DNA of 64,000 nucleotides, from contig OY730174.1 of NCBI GenBank assembly GCA_963422465.1, positions 2,232,001 through 2,296,000 on the forward strand. The letters run 5' to 3'. Made by a program: the position numbers and the translations under genes. How positions within the stretch are numbered: the stretch's first letter is position 1; the number at the start of each line of letters is the position of its first letter. Source of the stretch: Lichina pygmaea. Taxonomy: Eukaryota > Ascomycota > Lichinomycetes > Lichinales > Lichinaceae. The notes below the pieces were generated by a model, which was not told where the DNA came from, did no database searches, and saw only the letters and a program-made list of their open reading frames with translations. Below are positions 33,301-44,861 of this stretch, one piece after another.

Positions 33301-35790
33301 GTCTCGGCCATCGCGTGGGTGAGCTGTTAGCCCAGATTCAGCCTCCGCCGCTTATCTTCACTCCGGCCGAATGAGTGGCCGAAGCCCTGGGTCTCCGGCT
33401 TCGCTTCCTCCGAAACGGCTTCTTTAATTTGCTCCGCAGCTGTCACCGGCTTGCGAGGAAAGCTGTTGCCTCTCTGTACAGCAAGTTGTCCGATCTTTCT
33501 TCAGACGTTCGCTGTCACTGTGATCTCTGCGCGCGATGACGAGAATTCTCTCGCAGCAGCCATCGTCGGTCGATTCTTCTTCTTGGCTCCAGAGCTGTTT
33601 CTTTGTGGCTCTGTTTTCTCGTCTTCTCTGCAGCCAGGTGATCCGCTCGCCTGTCCCTTGGGACGGGTGTGGGCGAACGGGTGTGTTGCGGCAGCTATCG
33701 CTGCCCATTTCTCCTTTTGGCCTTCAGAGCAGTTCTCTGTGGCTATGTTTATTTCGTGTTTTCCACCGCCTTCAGCGGCTTACGAGGAGAAGCTCGTGTT
33801 GCTGCCAAGCAACACGCCCGCCTCTTCCTCTCGAGTCTTCGCTTTATCGTCTTTCCATCGGAGAACAGGGGCAGCTTGCGACAGACGCGGCGATCGCGGG
33901 CCTCTTCCTCTTCTGCGCCCCTTGCCACTGAGGAGTTCTAGCGGCTACTCTCAGGTCTCGCACCAAGGATTTCTTCGGCTCCGCTCGCGGGTTCGGCCGC
34001 AGACGAGGTGGCGGTGTTCTTGCAATGCCTCGAGTGTCCCTCCTCTTGTTTGTTGGCGTGTTTGGAGGGACCCTGGGCGTGCATTGACTCCAAACGTCGT
34101 TCCTTTTGTTTGAGAGCTCTTTTTCGTTTTCTCCCGACGAGCATTGCTTGATCGTTTGCGGTGGATCTCGGTCACGCTAATCTGAATAACAGTCTACGCG
34201 CTCGAAAGATTGCGGGACGTGGTGTCGACGCCCAGCTTGGGACTGTTGACTGTCCCAGCGCAATCTGGGCGTCGCCTGCGATACTGGATCAGCTCCTGAT
34301 GCAGCGAGAGAAGCAAAGGAAACGTACGTGTGTCATTGTTCCCTTACGTCCATAGGAGCTCTATCGACAAGACCGTTGTGACAGTGGCGAGTATTCCATC
34401 AACAGCTTGACTGATACTGACCTGTTTGGAAAGGCACATTAGCTCGCGATCGAATCATACAATACACATGTTCAGCAATCAGAAATACCTGTCGAGCCTG
34501 AGTGGCCCCCGCCCTATGTGCACGCTGGTGTCGACTTTTCGACAGTCGACCCAGTACGTGCTAAGCTGAGCACGTATTCTGGGATCTGCTCTGTGCCACT
34601 GCCTCGCCACGAGGATGTACGACTGGGTACTCCAGGCATCTTGGAATACCGCTTGCTAACACTTGCTCGATCACCAGTATTTGCTGATTCGATCCTGGTC
34701 GTCGACATCGCGATATTTTCGCTCTCGAAAAACTCGTCGGCTGCCATTTTCCCCAGGCCTGTGACCGCCTGCAGACACTGGTCCGTCTGCGGCCGTCTGA
34801 CCGCACGTCTTCTACGTCTCCCATCTTGGGCACACTCCACACCGAAGGCAACACCCTGAGGCTGTGGTGGCGTGGTCCTGTCGACAAGGACACGGACCTA
34901 AACCGCTTGATCAGCCAACTCTCAAAGTCTCGAGTTCCACTCGACGTCCATGAAAAGCAAAGGCTCGAGCTGCATACCACAGTTGGCCGAGGTTACTTCT
35001 CCACCTCTGTGATTTCGACGGGCACAACACCGAACCCCGTGAAGTGAGGTACGGAAGAAGACCACTTCACCGGGGTCGGGCGTGGCTCAAGAAGCCACGG
35101 CCGGTTTGCAGAGTCCGGCCGTGAACGCCGATTCTGTCGTCCAAAATTCTATTGGCCTCAGTCCTATTTCAAGGGCAGGAGGTTCATGAAGGATCAACTG
35201 TCGATCGCTGCAGACCTCCGGACACGCTACCACAGTTTGTGGATGCTGGGTGCACACTGCAACGGAAGTAGAACATAACTTCCTTGAAGATAGGATTTTC
35301 CTATCTTCGCATCCCGCACCGCGGGCTCTGCGTATTCAACCTCGAGGTTGATCCACCCCCAAGTGGTGTGGCCCCGAAGTCGAGGACCGCAACCCCTAAA
35401 CGTCCTGGTGGAGTTGTCAACTTAACGTGGTAAGAGATGCTGTTTGTTTGGTGCATCTCTTACCGTCCGCTAACCCGCTGGTGAGCTATGCTGCGAAAAT
35501 GTCGGCCACCGTTGCAAGGTGGCCGGAGTCTGAGAGTAGAGCGCCCTTATGGAAGGGGGCTCTTCAGCCAAGGAGTCCTAGGACAGAGCACCTTGGCTCG
35601 AGCGACCTGGTCATGGAAGAATGACCAGATCTCTTGAATCTGCTCATCATTTGAGATGATGAACAAACACTTGATTTGATCAAGTTTTTTTTGTGTTGTC
35701 TGATGCTAGAGTACTTTGGTACTCTAACGTCTCTATTGATATTCCCAGATATCACGGGGAACGCCGAATTCGGCGGCTACACGCGTGATA
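33300..35790. other. Hairpin-dense tract without a recognised gene
   Basis: Perfect or near-perfect stems follow one another with short loops. Examples, arm/arm: 34227-34235/34265-34273 (GACGCCCAG), 34555-34562/34569-34576 (TACGTGCT), 35097-35104/35115-35122 (ACGGCCGG), 35286-35295/35299-35308 (GAAGATAGGA, loop TTT), the 16-bp palindrome 35336-35351, 35429-35440/35453-35464 (GGTAAGAGATGC), 35503-35510/35518-35525 (CGGCCACC), 35566-35573/35591-35598 (AGCCAAGG), 35607-35614/35621-35628 (CTGGTCAT), 35644-35650/35656-35662, 35669-35675/35679-35685 followed by a T run, 35707-35714/35719-35726 (TAGAGTAC). At least 20 such stems lie in 34.2-35.75 kb, and similar ones extend leftwards to about 33.35 kb (for example GTGTTGCT/AGCAACAC near 33800). 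Coding-like traces occur near 34450-34700 and 34700-35047, unrecognised. Confidence 0.6.
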
Positions 35791-35912
35791 TTACCCCGTG
35801 CGGTTCCCCCGCCAAAACACCTTATATATCAACCCCACCCCAAATCTTTTTCAACTCTCCTCCCACAACTTCCTCCACACACCACATCGGAAAAAACATC
35901 TAACGTCTACCG

Positions 35913-38900
35913 ATGTCGTCAGCAGGACCGATGGGGAAATCAAAGTCGAAGGCAATGGCCAAACGGTCCATGTTGCCAGCCACTTCGACCGATGACCGGG
36001 CACCCGCACCCGGGCGAGCGAACGAGCTCGTTCGCCAGTACGCGTTGTCTCCGGCTCATCCGGAAGACGTGGACGAGGATTCGTGGCTTCGACGGCCAGA
36101 GATTCCCGACGCCCGTGAGATCCTAGGCGCCGTCGGCGAGACCGAGGACAACAACGAGAGTGAAGCCGTCGATGTGCCGGTCAATGTGATCCGCGGTCCG
36201 TGGGGCAGCAAGGAGGACTACCTCCGATCTCATTTTGAGCTGCTCCGTGAGGACGTCGTCGCACCACTCCGAGACGCCGTCGGGGAGGTCAGGAAGTCGC
36301 CGGGGATGAATGACAGCGAGGTCGCTTGCATCTACGACAAGGTATGGCAGGTGCCTCCCTTGCCCTACGAAAATCACCCGACTCACCTTCGATGTACTTC
36401 GGTAGGTGCACGTTATCGGCTACACGTTCTCTCATCAGGGACCAGCCGCTCGCGTAGTCTTCTCGACCGCTCGGGCGGGAAAAAAGATTGTGTGGGAGCA
36501 GACCAAGAGGCTGCTGCCCGGAACACTCGTCGCCATCACTTCAGCGGCGGACAAGTTTCAGTCCGTCTGTAAGGTGGCCGTCATCGCAGCCCGCCCGTTG
36601 GGTGGTGTGCAGGCGAACCCCCCGGAAGTGGACGTCCTCTTCTCCGACCCTCTCGAAGTCGACATCGATCCGCTCCAAGAGTGGCTGATGGTCGAGGCAA
36701 GATCGGGCTACTACGAAGCGGTCAGGCACACTCTGACCGGCCTGCAGAGGCTGCAGGGTGAGAGGTATGCCGTCATCCAGTCCCTCCTATCCTCAGGTTC
36801 ATGTTCCTTCCTGACACGGGTCCGCCTAGGTTTCCGCTCTCAAACCATCTGGTTGGCGCACAGAATAAAGTCGGTGCTCCGGATTACGTGCAGCGGAGCC
36901 CATATCTCGACCTCTCGTCCTTGTCCACGGACGAATCTGTCGCGGCGTCCCTCGAAAGGGTCAACGTGCTGCAATGGGCCCCCCAACCGCTGGGGACCAC
37001 CCTGGATCCGTCCCAGCTGGAAGCCATCAAGAGAATCCTCACCAAGAGGCTGGCCGTAGTCCAAGGCCCTCCAGGTACGGGCAAGACTCACGTCTCTGTG
37101 ACTGCCCTGAGGATACTCTTGAATGCGGCCTCGGAAGGGGACCCCCCGATCGTAGTGGCGTCTCAGACGAACCACGCTCTCGACCAGATCTTACGCCATG
37201 TGTCCCAGTTCGAAGAGAACTTCATCCGCCTTGGTGCGCGGACGCTCGACGAAGACGTGATAAAGAAACGAACTCTCTTCGAAGTCCGGCGCCTGGAACG
37301 CCTCTCACCCGTCACCGGCTCCATGAGACGGCCGGCGCTGATGAAGTTGCGTCGGATAGAAGAGCACATGGCACGCCTCCTCGACCCGCTGCGAGATCAG
37401 CAAGAGCCCTTCTCGGGCGAGCTCCTCCATACTTACGGTCTCCTCACCGACGCCCAGAGAAACAGTCTACAACGAGGGGCGAAGGACTGGGTCCAGGCCG
37501 ACGGTCCCGATCGCCCCTCCGGTGCGATGGCTGCTTGGCTCGGCGAGGAGTTGGTCGAGGCCCAGTACCGAAACAAGGAAACACATCTTGATCTTGAGTT
37601 CGAGGAAGAGGACCTCGAGTTCGAACAGCTGAGGGAGATGGAAGCCGAGGCTCGATCGAACGACGACGAAGGCACGGACTGCCTTCTCGGGCAATGGATT
37701 CCCATCGCGCAGCGTTACACCGCTCGTCGGCGTCACGGAGCGACCAGTCAAGCTGTCGAGCGAATGTCGAAGACACAGAACCTGTGGGCCGTACCCCCTC
37801 ATCTTCGAGGACTCGTCTACCTTCAATTCGAGAAGACGGTCAAGGAGACCATCCGAGACAATTTCAGAAGGTATAGCCGAGACTACATGAGAGTCGCGAG
37901 AGAGCTGCGCGTCGGGAAATGGGAGCAAGATTCGGTCATCCTGAAGAACTCGAAGCTCATCGGCATGACCACGACGGGCCTCAGCAAATACAGGCCGTTG
38001 ATTGCCAGCCTGAGACCGAGAGTCTTGCTGGTCGAGGAGGCTGCAGAGACGTTGGAAGGGCTCGTCACCACGGGCTGCGTCGAGTCGCTGGAGCACCTGA
38101 TTCTAGTGGGGTATGACTGTCTTTTTGTCGGCATGAACGAGCTGCCCTGCTAACGGCGTCCTACAGCGATCATAAGCAGCTGCGAGGGCATTGCTCGGTC
38201 AGTGAGCTCGAAGGCGAACCGTTCAATCTCGGAGTCTCTATGTTCGAACGTCTGGTCAACAACAACGTGGAGTTCACCACGCTCAAATGTCAAAGGAGTA
38301 AGACATGGGACCCACAACTGTGGTCTAAGCAGAGGGCTAAGACCATCTAGGGATGATACCGGAGATCCGCAAGAATCTCATGACGATATGTAGGTTTCCC
38401 ACCATGTTCGGGTTCGGGCGCACGACTAACGGCCTCGGTAGATGACGACCTGATTGATCATCCCTCGGTCTTTTCGAGGCCGTCCGTGCCAGGAATGGGT
38501 GGTGTCAATGTTAGTTCAGCAATCCGCATCAGAGTGAATCGATCACTGACCCTACCGCAGTCATTCTTCTTTGCTCACTTTTGGCCTGAAAGCCGCGACG
38601 AGTATTTCTCCTGCTGCAACGAGAGGGAGGCTCACATGATCGTTGCCTTCTATCACCACTTGATTCGCAACGGGGTCGGATCGTCTCACATCACCGTACT
38701 GACCCTATACAATGGACAGCGGAAGCTGATCCTCAAGAAGCTCAAGTATCATCCGGATCTGCAAGGGCATATCTTCAATGTGAGGACGGTGGACTCGTAT
38801 CAAGGTCAGCATCCATGTTTCAAAGCAGCCCGTGACGGTTTTCTAATTTCAACTCGACACAGGGGAGGAGAGTGGGATCATTCTGCTGTCGCTCGTCCGC

Positions 38901-39953
38901 AGCAACCCTCACAACAGCATAGGCTTCCTCTCAGTATGTCTTCCGCGCAGATGACTGTCGCAGTTTGCACCAGACTTACCACGTGCCCGTAGGATGAGCA
39001 TCGTATTTGCGTCGCTCTCTCGGTAAGTATCTTTTACACGATTAGTAGGATATTGCTGACGTCGTCGATAGCGTGCCAAACTCGGCTTCTACCTCTTCGG
39101 CGATGCCGTGATGCTCTGCAAGACCAGTCGCCTGTGGTGGGCCGTGGTCAAAACCATGGCGAAGGAGCCACGCAGGGTTGGATTCGCTTTGCCTCTCCAG
39201 TGCGTCAGCCACCAACATCGCACGTGGATCAAGGGTAGGCGCTCGTGCTCCGGCGAGTCAGACCATGTCTGTTAACGGTGCTGCAGAACCGGAAGATTGG
39301 GCAGGCCTGACGGGCGGATGCCACAGTAAATGCGGCGGTCGCTTCTCCTGCGGACATGTTTGCAACTTGAAATGTCATCCGTGAGTACCTCGCCTACCAC
39401 TCGCTGGTACCGTCGCTGACGCTGCAACAGGATCCCTCATGAGCGCATGGCATGCCGTTTAAAGTGTCCCAAGACGCTATCGTGCGGCCATCCGTGTCGT
39501 CTCCTATGCTCGCAGCCTTGTTCCTGTGATTGCAAGCAGTGGACGGAGACTTCGAAGGCAGTAAGAGTCGCCACAGGCGCGTCTAGTCGACCAGTCGTCA
39601 AAGCCAAACGGACCCGCCCAGACGCTCGCGGTGCGGCAGCCAAGGGAAAGAAAGCTGTTGCTCCAGGCCGATCCTCAGACGACAAGGACGACGTTCTGAT
39701 CGACCTGAGCGTTCCGGACGAAGACGCTTCCGAAAATAACACGTCGGCCGGCTCCGGTTCGGCAAACAAACCGGCAGACCAGACGAACACCAAGAAAAAG
39801 GGAGCTGCCTCGCTGGGTGTCCCCAAAGGAAAGGCTCGGAATCGGTGGACGGACGTGGTGTCTTGGAGCGCAAAGGACGGCGTCACCAGGGATCCCAATG
39901 TAGACCCCACGCCGGCCGAATCAAGGGCCCCACCATCCAGCCTGTTGGACTGA
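35913..39953 (+). CDS. NFX1/ZNFX1-type zinc-finger RNA helicase (superfamily 1), RNAi-related
   Basis: Twelve exons: 35913-36341, 36406-36764, 36830-38110, 38167-38297, 38351-38389 (39 nt), 38442-38509, 38561-38804, 38863-38933, 38993-39022 (30 nt), 39072-39234, 39287-39380, 39431-39953; 1143 aa, phases consistent. An N-terminal ZNFX1-like region (VIGYTFSHQGPAARVVFS) precedes the SF1 helicase core: Walker A GPPGTGKT at about residue 341, later LVGDHKQLR, a TVDSYQGEE block and RICVALSRAK. The C-terminus carries two NFX1-type Cys/His clusters (about residues 950-1000), then a basic, disordered tail. Relatives are human ZNFX1 and fission-yeast Hrr1, which acts with Argonaute and RNA-dependent RNA polymerase in RNAi heterochromatin. 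Human ZNFX1 has many more zinc repeats, so this copy is short at that end. Family assignment is strong; the RNAi role is inferred. Confidence 0.9.
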
Positions 39954-41384
39954 TCAAGCCACTGCATCGCGGGCTCTGGAACCTTTCGCCTCGCCAACGA
40001 CCGGTCATGGCGATGCCTGATTTCGACTTGCCCGGATGATCCTCATGCAACTCACCTTTTCGGTTGGAGGTCTGAAGAGCGAGCTTGCGTCGGATAGAAA
40101 GGGGATGGCGCATCTTTATCGCCGGCTAGCCCTGGACTGCACACTACCCGGATCATATCGTCTCCTCCCCTTTTCGTCTGGCTCTCTATTGAGCATGTCA
40201 TCCTTGACCGAGCAGCACTCGTCAGGGCCATCCCTCGGGTTGCTCTCCTCTAGTCTCACTGCCACTTCTTGCCCTTTCTCTTTCTCTTTCTCCGGCCCCT
40301 CTTCCTTGATCACCACACTGATATCCCGTCAATCCAGTCTGTATCAGCAGCAGTCAATCAAAATTTATCAATCACATCCATTCGTCCAACCGTGCTATCC
40401 ATGCCGTTCACCAATTACAGTATCTAATTCGTGTTTGACGTTGATCCTGCATGGTGCCGCTGACCCTGCATAGATCCTGCATGGATCCGCCTAGTGCCTT
40501 CTAGGAGCGTCCAGTGCCTTCTAGAGCCGTCCCCAGCTCTAAGGCAAACAAAGGCTTCGTGTCTACATATAGTTGATTAGCTAGTTCTCCCTAATCAATC
40601 AATCAGTCGTCATCTCTTCTCCCCGCTGCTTGCGACAGCGTTCCTAGTCGAACAATTCGAACCCCCCCCCCCCCCCCCCCCAACTTTCTTCAACACAACA
40701 CAATAGCTCCTGATCTACTCCGTACAGTAGTAGCCATAGGTGTTCTCTAACGGCCCCTTGATCTACTGAAGTAGCCTCCATTGAACCGTACTCTAGTTCC
40801 TTCCCCCCCTCTCCCCCCCCTCCCCCCCCCTCCCTCCCTATCTGTCAGGTCTGAGCCACAACTAATCAACAGATCCATCCCCAGAGCGAATTCATCCACA
40901 GTACCCTAACTCGTACAGAAAAGTCCCTTGGCACTGCTTGATCAATTACCGACTAGAGCGCTCTCGCATCATCATCATCATCATCATCATAAAAGTACGA
41001 TACAGTAAAGAACCTCGCCCTCGGAGCCCTCGTTCACTCTACTCTACTCTACTCTACTCTATATCGAGTGCTTTGAAACCTGCTGGCACAATCCCCTCGT
41101 CGTGATTCATCTCCTTGCGTCATCGGCCGGACGTTCTACGTACAGTATCGGACAACCGACAACCGACACCGGACACCGGACCCCATTGAACTTTGTCGTA
41201 CTGTAGGGTACTTTTGTACGGTAGCAAAACTCACAAAAGGTCCTTGTTCGAGGCGTATCTGATAAGTCTACGTACAGTACGTAACCGTTTGGTCGTTCAG
41301 GCGTTCACCTATTGAGTCATCCATCCAGCGATGAACTAATCTCTTCACATATTCCATTTTATCCTAGCTTACCCTCAGCTCGCT
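39954..41384. other. Intergenic with simple repeats
   Basis: No gene seen. Poly-C at 40662-40681, a second C-rich block at about 40801-40838, (ATC)n at about 40967-40990, (CTCTA)n at about 41034-41061, and a GTAC-rich stretch at 41130-41290. It lies between the 3' ends of the helicase and DOA1 genes. Confidence 0.6.
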
Positions 41385-44055
41385 TCAACCTCCCTTGCCC
41401 CTCCCCAAAATGCCCTCGATTTCGACGACGACCTCCTTGATCCTAGGCTCGGCGATGGCGACGCTGGCTTTCTTGGCCAGGTCCAGGAGGCCGAAAACCT
41501 CGGTCGCGGCGCTCTTCACTTCTTCCACGTCCATGCTGACCAACGTGCCTGCTGCGACGAGAGCGCGGTACGTCACCTCGGAGTCACTGTCGGCCTTCTT
41601 CAGTATCGCCGTGAGCGGCTCGAGGAGCGTGAGCGCTCGGTTGGCTGCGCTGCCCGTCGTGGACGGCGCGTCAGTGGGGTTGGCAGAGGTGGAAGAAGAC
41701 GTCGTAAAGAGAACTGAGAAGTTGATCAAGAGGGTCGTGTAGGAGATTTGTAGGTTTCGGTTGCTTTGTGCTGCCGAAGATGGAGCGCTCGAAGTTAGGC
41801 TATGAATCTGGTGGTGCATGGCGGGTTAGCAGAGGATCCGTGTTTCAGAAGGAAGGTGGGGCCGATCCATGCAGTGAGGAAAAGGCGTCTGGAAGAAGGA
41901 ATACCTTGTCAAACTCGGAGTCAACCAACGCACGCCCCTCGGTCGTCTCAAACAAGTTGACGAACATCCGAACAGCTAGCATGATGTCGTTGCTCCGGTC
42001 CCCGTCGTCGAAAACCCCGGAGCGCTCTAGTATGTCCACGAGGTTCTCGCCGTTGCGAGCCTTGTATGCAGCCAGCGCCGTCGTTTGCGCGGCCAACAGT
42101 CTCAACAGATCCAAGCCAGGTAGCCGCTGGGCAGGCGGCCACACCGTGACGATACGGATGACCACGCCCAAACCGTTGTTGATCGCGGCGGCGGCGGCGG
42201 CCGGCTTAGACGGCTCAGACAGGGTGCCTCCTTCCAGGTGCTCAACAAGCGTGCCAAGAGCCGCAACGTCGGACGGATTCAGCGAGACGTCTTTCTGCCC
42301 ACTGGAGATGAGCTCGTCGTTCAGATCTTCAATCTTCTTCCGGATGACCTTCAGGTTGGCCTGCGTGATCGAGAGGTACGACTTTTGCGGTAGCCTCCTT
42401 GGCGCTTTTGCGGCAGACGGAGGAGGCTGCGGTGCGCCGTCACCTGGCCGGTACCGCGACTCGGTTCCGAACGGATCCGGTCCCTTTTCTTGAGGTTGTT
42501 GGTCCTGGCCGATCGTGGCGCCTCGGGTGTTCGTGACGATGAAGTTCGCGACTTGATCCAGATATCCCATCGGGAGCTCGTTGTCCTGTAAGAACTTTGT
42601 GGCTGCTTCGTATGGGTTTTGTGACAGGTTGTACGGAAGCTTCAGCGGTGGCGAGCCCTCCTTGATGTCCACGTCGAAGACGTAGTCGTAGTCTTGTCCC
42701 AGATAGTCGCGCTTGCGTCCGCTGCTACCGACAGCGTCCACGACCGATCCGACGTTGATCCACTGCTTCGTCTGCATCGACCACTGGTGTGCGCTGACGT
42801 TGCCGTTGTCTTCTCGGATCATGACCACCTGGCCTTCCTTAGATCCCGACTTTCGCTGGAGAAAGTCGGGGCCCGGGAGGTTTTCCTTGTTGATATCGCC
42901 AACTTGCTGCTGTGGGATTGAGGATGACTTGACCGACTCTTCGAATTCCTTGAGGACCTCTGCGCTTGCATGTCGCTTCTTGGCTCGGGTGAAAACCCGA
43001 GCTTTACGGTCACTGGCGCCGCTGACAAAGTCCCCATTCGCTGCGCAGGCCGCGACACACCATACGGAGATGGCTGGATGAGTAATAGTCTGAACGCAGG
43101 TTGTCCCTTGCCACACTCTGACAGTCCGATCTTCCCCAGAACTGACGAGTTCCCCACTCGGCAAGCTTGCAAGCGAGTAGATGAAACTGTCATGCCCTCG
43201 TAGTTGGCCGACTTCTCTACCGTTGAGCGTCCACAGGCGTATAATACCGTCATTGCTTGCTGACGCTAATTGGGCTTCCGAGGGATGGCTTTCAGGGACT
43301 CTACAGAGGGCTCGAATGACCTCGGTGTTGCCATAGAGAGTGCGCAGCAGCTTGCCCCGCACATTGAAGACCCGGATCAGCTTATCTGCGCATCCTAACC
43401 TCCCGATATCCAATCAGCGGCAAGATAAAGTACATCTAGAGCAACACCTACCGGTCACAACCGTATCCGAGTCCCAAAACATAACAGCCCAAACGCTGCC
43501 CTGATGCTCCTCAAGTACGGCATCGCACTCCCATCTTCCTACATGCCACAATCTGGCTTGGCCATCCCAGCTCCCACTGACTATCCACTTGCTGGCTGGA
43601 TCCACATCCAACGCGCACACGTTGTGGCTGTGCCCTATGAGAAGGGCCTCGGCATTGGCTCCCGGCGACTCGTCTGGCTGTCGTACTTCAATGATCGTGT
43701 CTTTGCCGCCTGATACGACGAGGCCTCTGGGATATGAACTGCTGGGTGGAATGTAGGTAACGGCATTAACGAAGCTCGTCCCATGTGACGAAACTGTAGC
43801 GTCATATGTGGGAGGATCATCCGAGGTGAGGCTCCACATGCGTACCGAAGCGTCCCTCGAGGCAGAGAAGATGAAACGAGGGTCTGGATACACCACGTCT
43901 CGGACCTGAGTAGTCAGATAGTCAGCAAGATGGACGGGTACGTCAAAGAGTACAGGTTCTGAAGATCGAGCAGGCATGAACGAATAGGTTATTGGTCATC
44001 CACTAACATCATCTCCGTGGCCTTCCAACGAGGCAGACAATTTGAAGTCGTCCAT
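41385..44055 (-). CDS. DOA1: DOA1/PLAA (Ufd3/Lub1), WD40-PFU-PUL ubiquitin adaptor of Cdc48
   Basis: Four exons: 44055-44008, 43905-43452, 43394-41905, 41807-41385; introns 102, 57 and 97 nt; 804 aa. The first exon gives MDDFKLSASLEGHGDD and splices to VRDVVYPDPRFIFSASRD, restoring a normal first WD40 blade. A later ATG at 43977 lies inside intron 1 and is not the start. Seven WD40 repeats fill about residues 1-300. A PFU domain follows (about 370-480, around QWINVGSVVDAVGSSGRKRD and YVFDVDIKEG), then the PUL domain (about 530-804), Armadillo-like, which binds Cdc48/p97. The protein binds ubiquitin and supports ubiquitin recycling and Cdc48-dependent degradation. Its gene diverges from STRAP across about 0.8 kb. 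Confidence 0.93.
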
Positions 44056-44861
44056 TGCTGAAGCGCCCTCGTGGAGCCGTCTGTTTTGATCTGGGTCTAA
44101 CATTTATTCCACGCCCACATATGCTATCGGCTTGATAGTGCAGAACACGTCCATGGCCGCAGACAGGAGGAACAACTAGGCATTCACATTTTACGTCAAC
44201 GTTCAGTTGGTCGGTTCAAGGTCGGAATCCGGATTATCTTACTGCCGATGTCACGTGTCGCGCGGCCATAGCAAGTACAGTACCGGTACGTATATACCAC
44301 AGGTACAATAAGCATGTACGGAAGTACAAGTACAGTATGACTATGTACCCTTCGTGCCTTCCACCCTTCCGTACAGTACGTACGGTACGTACGTACTGTA
44401 CATTGGCCCGATGTGCAGTGGGGAGCAGCCCATGAGCTTGAACTCGGACAAGGCATCATGAGACTGACTGATTTCCATTGTGCGTAATGTATCAAGGGTG
44501 ACCACTCTTGATAAGTTCAGCTAGCCATCTCTCATGAGAAGATTGCTGATGACCCATATGTCCAGTCGTTTTAAACTGGCCCTTTATACTGAAGCTGACG
44601 AAACCGATCTAGCATACCATGACCTTCGTGATGACTTCCTAGCTTGAGAGCTGATCTCTATACTAATCAGAAACGTTCGTTGGTCGAGGGAGGGTTAGTC
44701 TGGCTCTGAAACTGGCCAGCGACTGCTTGTCGTCGGCCATAGCATTCCAGTGACCTTCTTTGAATTCTTTTCCGGACTGGCATATTACCCTTTTGGATCC
44801 TACTATCGGTAGCCAAGACGAACGCTTTATCTTCTGCTTTCTCTTCCATCTTGCCTTCGCG
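44056..44861. promoter_or_regulatory. Divergent promoter region between DOA1 and STRAP
   Basis: About 0.8 kb separates the two start codons. It contains the densest run of GTAC/TACGTA palindromes in the window (about 44270-44405). Confidence 0.5.

Noticed and set aside
33451-34113. Plus-strand frame of 220 codons
   Set aside because: Composition is irregular, it overlaps hairpins and an internal duplication, and the start is not ATG-supported; kept only as part of the hairpin tract.
35785-35800. TGATATTAC inside an inverted repeat, resembling the CRESS-DNA virus origin nonamer
   Set aside because: The second base does not fit the consensus, the motif lies in a stem arm rather than a loop, and no Rep-like gene is present.
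36765-36796. A 32-nt intron in the helicase gene
   Set aside because: Too short for splicing; a 65-nt intron (36765-36829) with a CTGAC branch site gives the better family match RFPLSNHLV.
43414-43977. DOA1 start at ATG 43977
   Set aside because: Its N-terminus does not form a WD40 blade; an upstream exon from 44055 spliced at 44008/43905 restores the conserved start.
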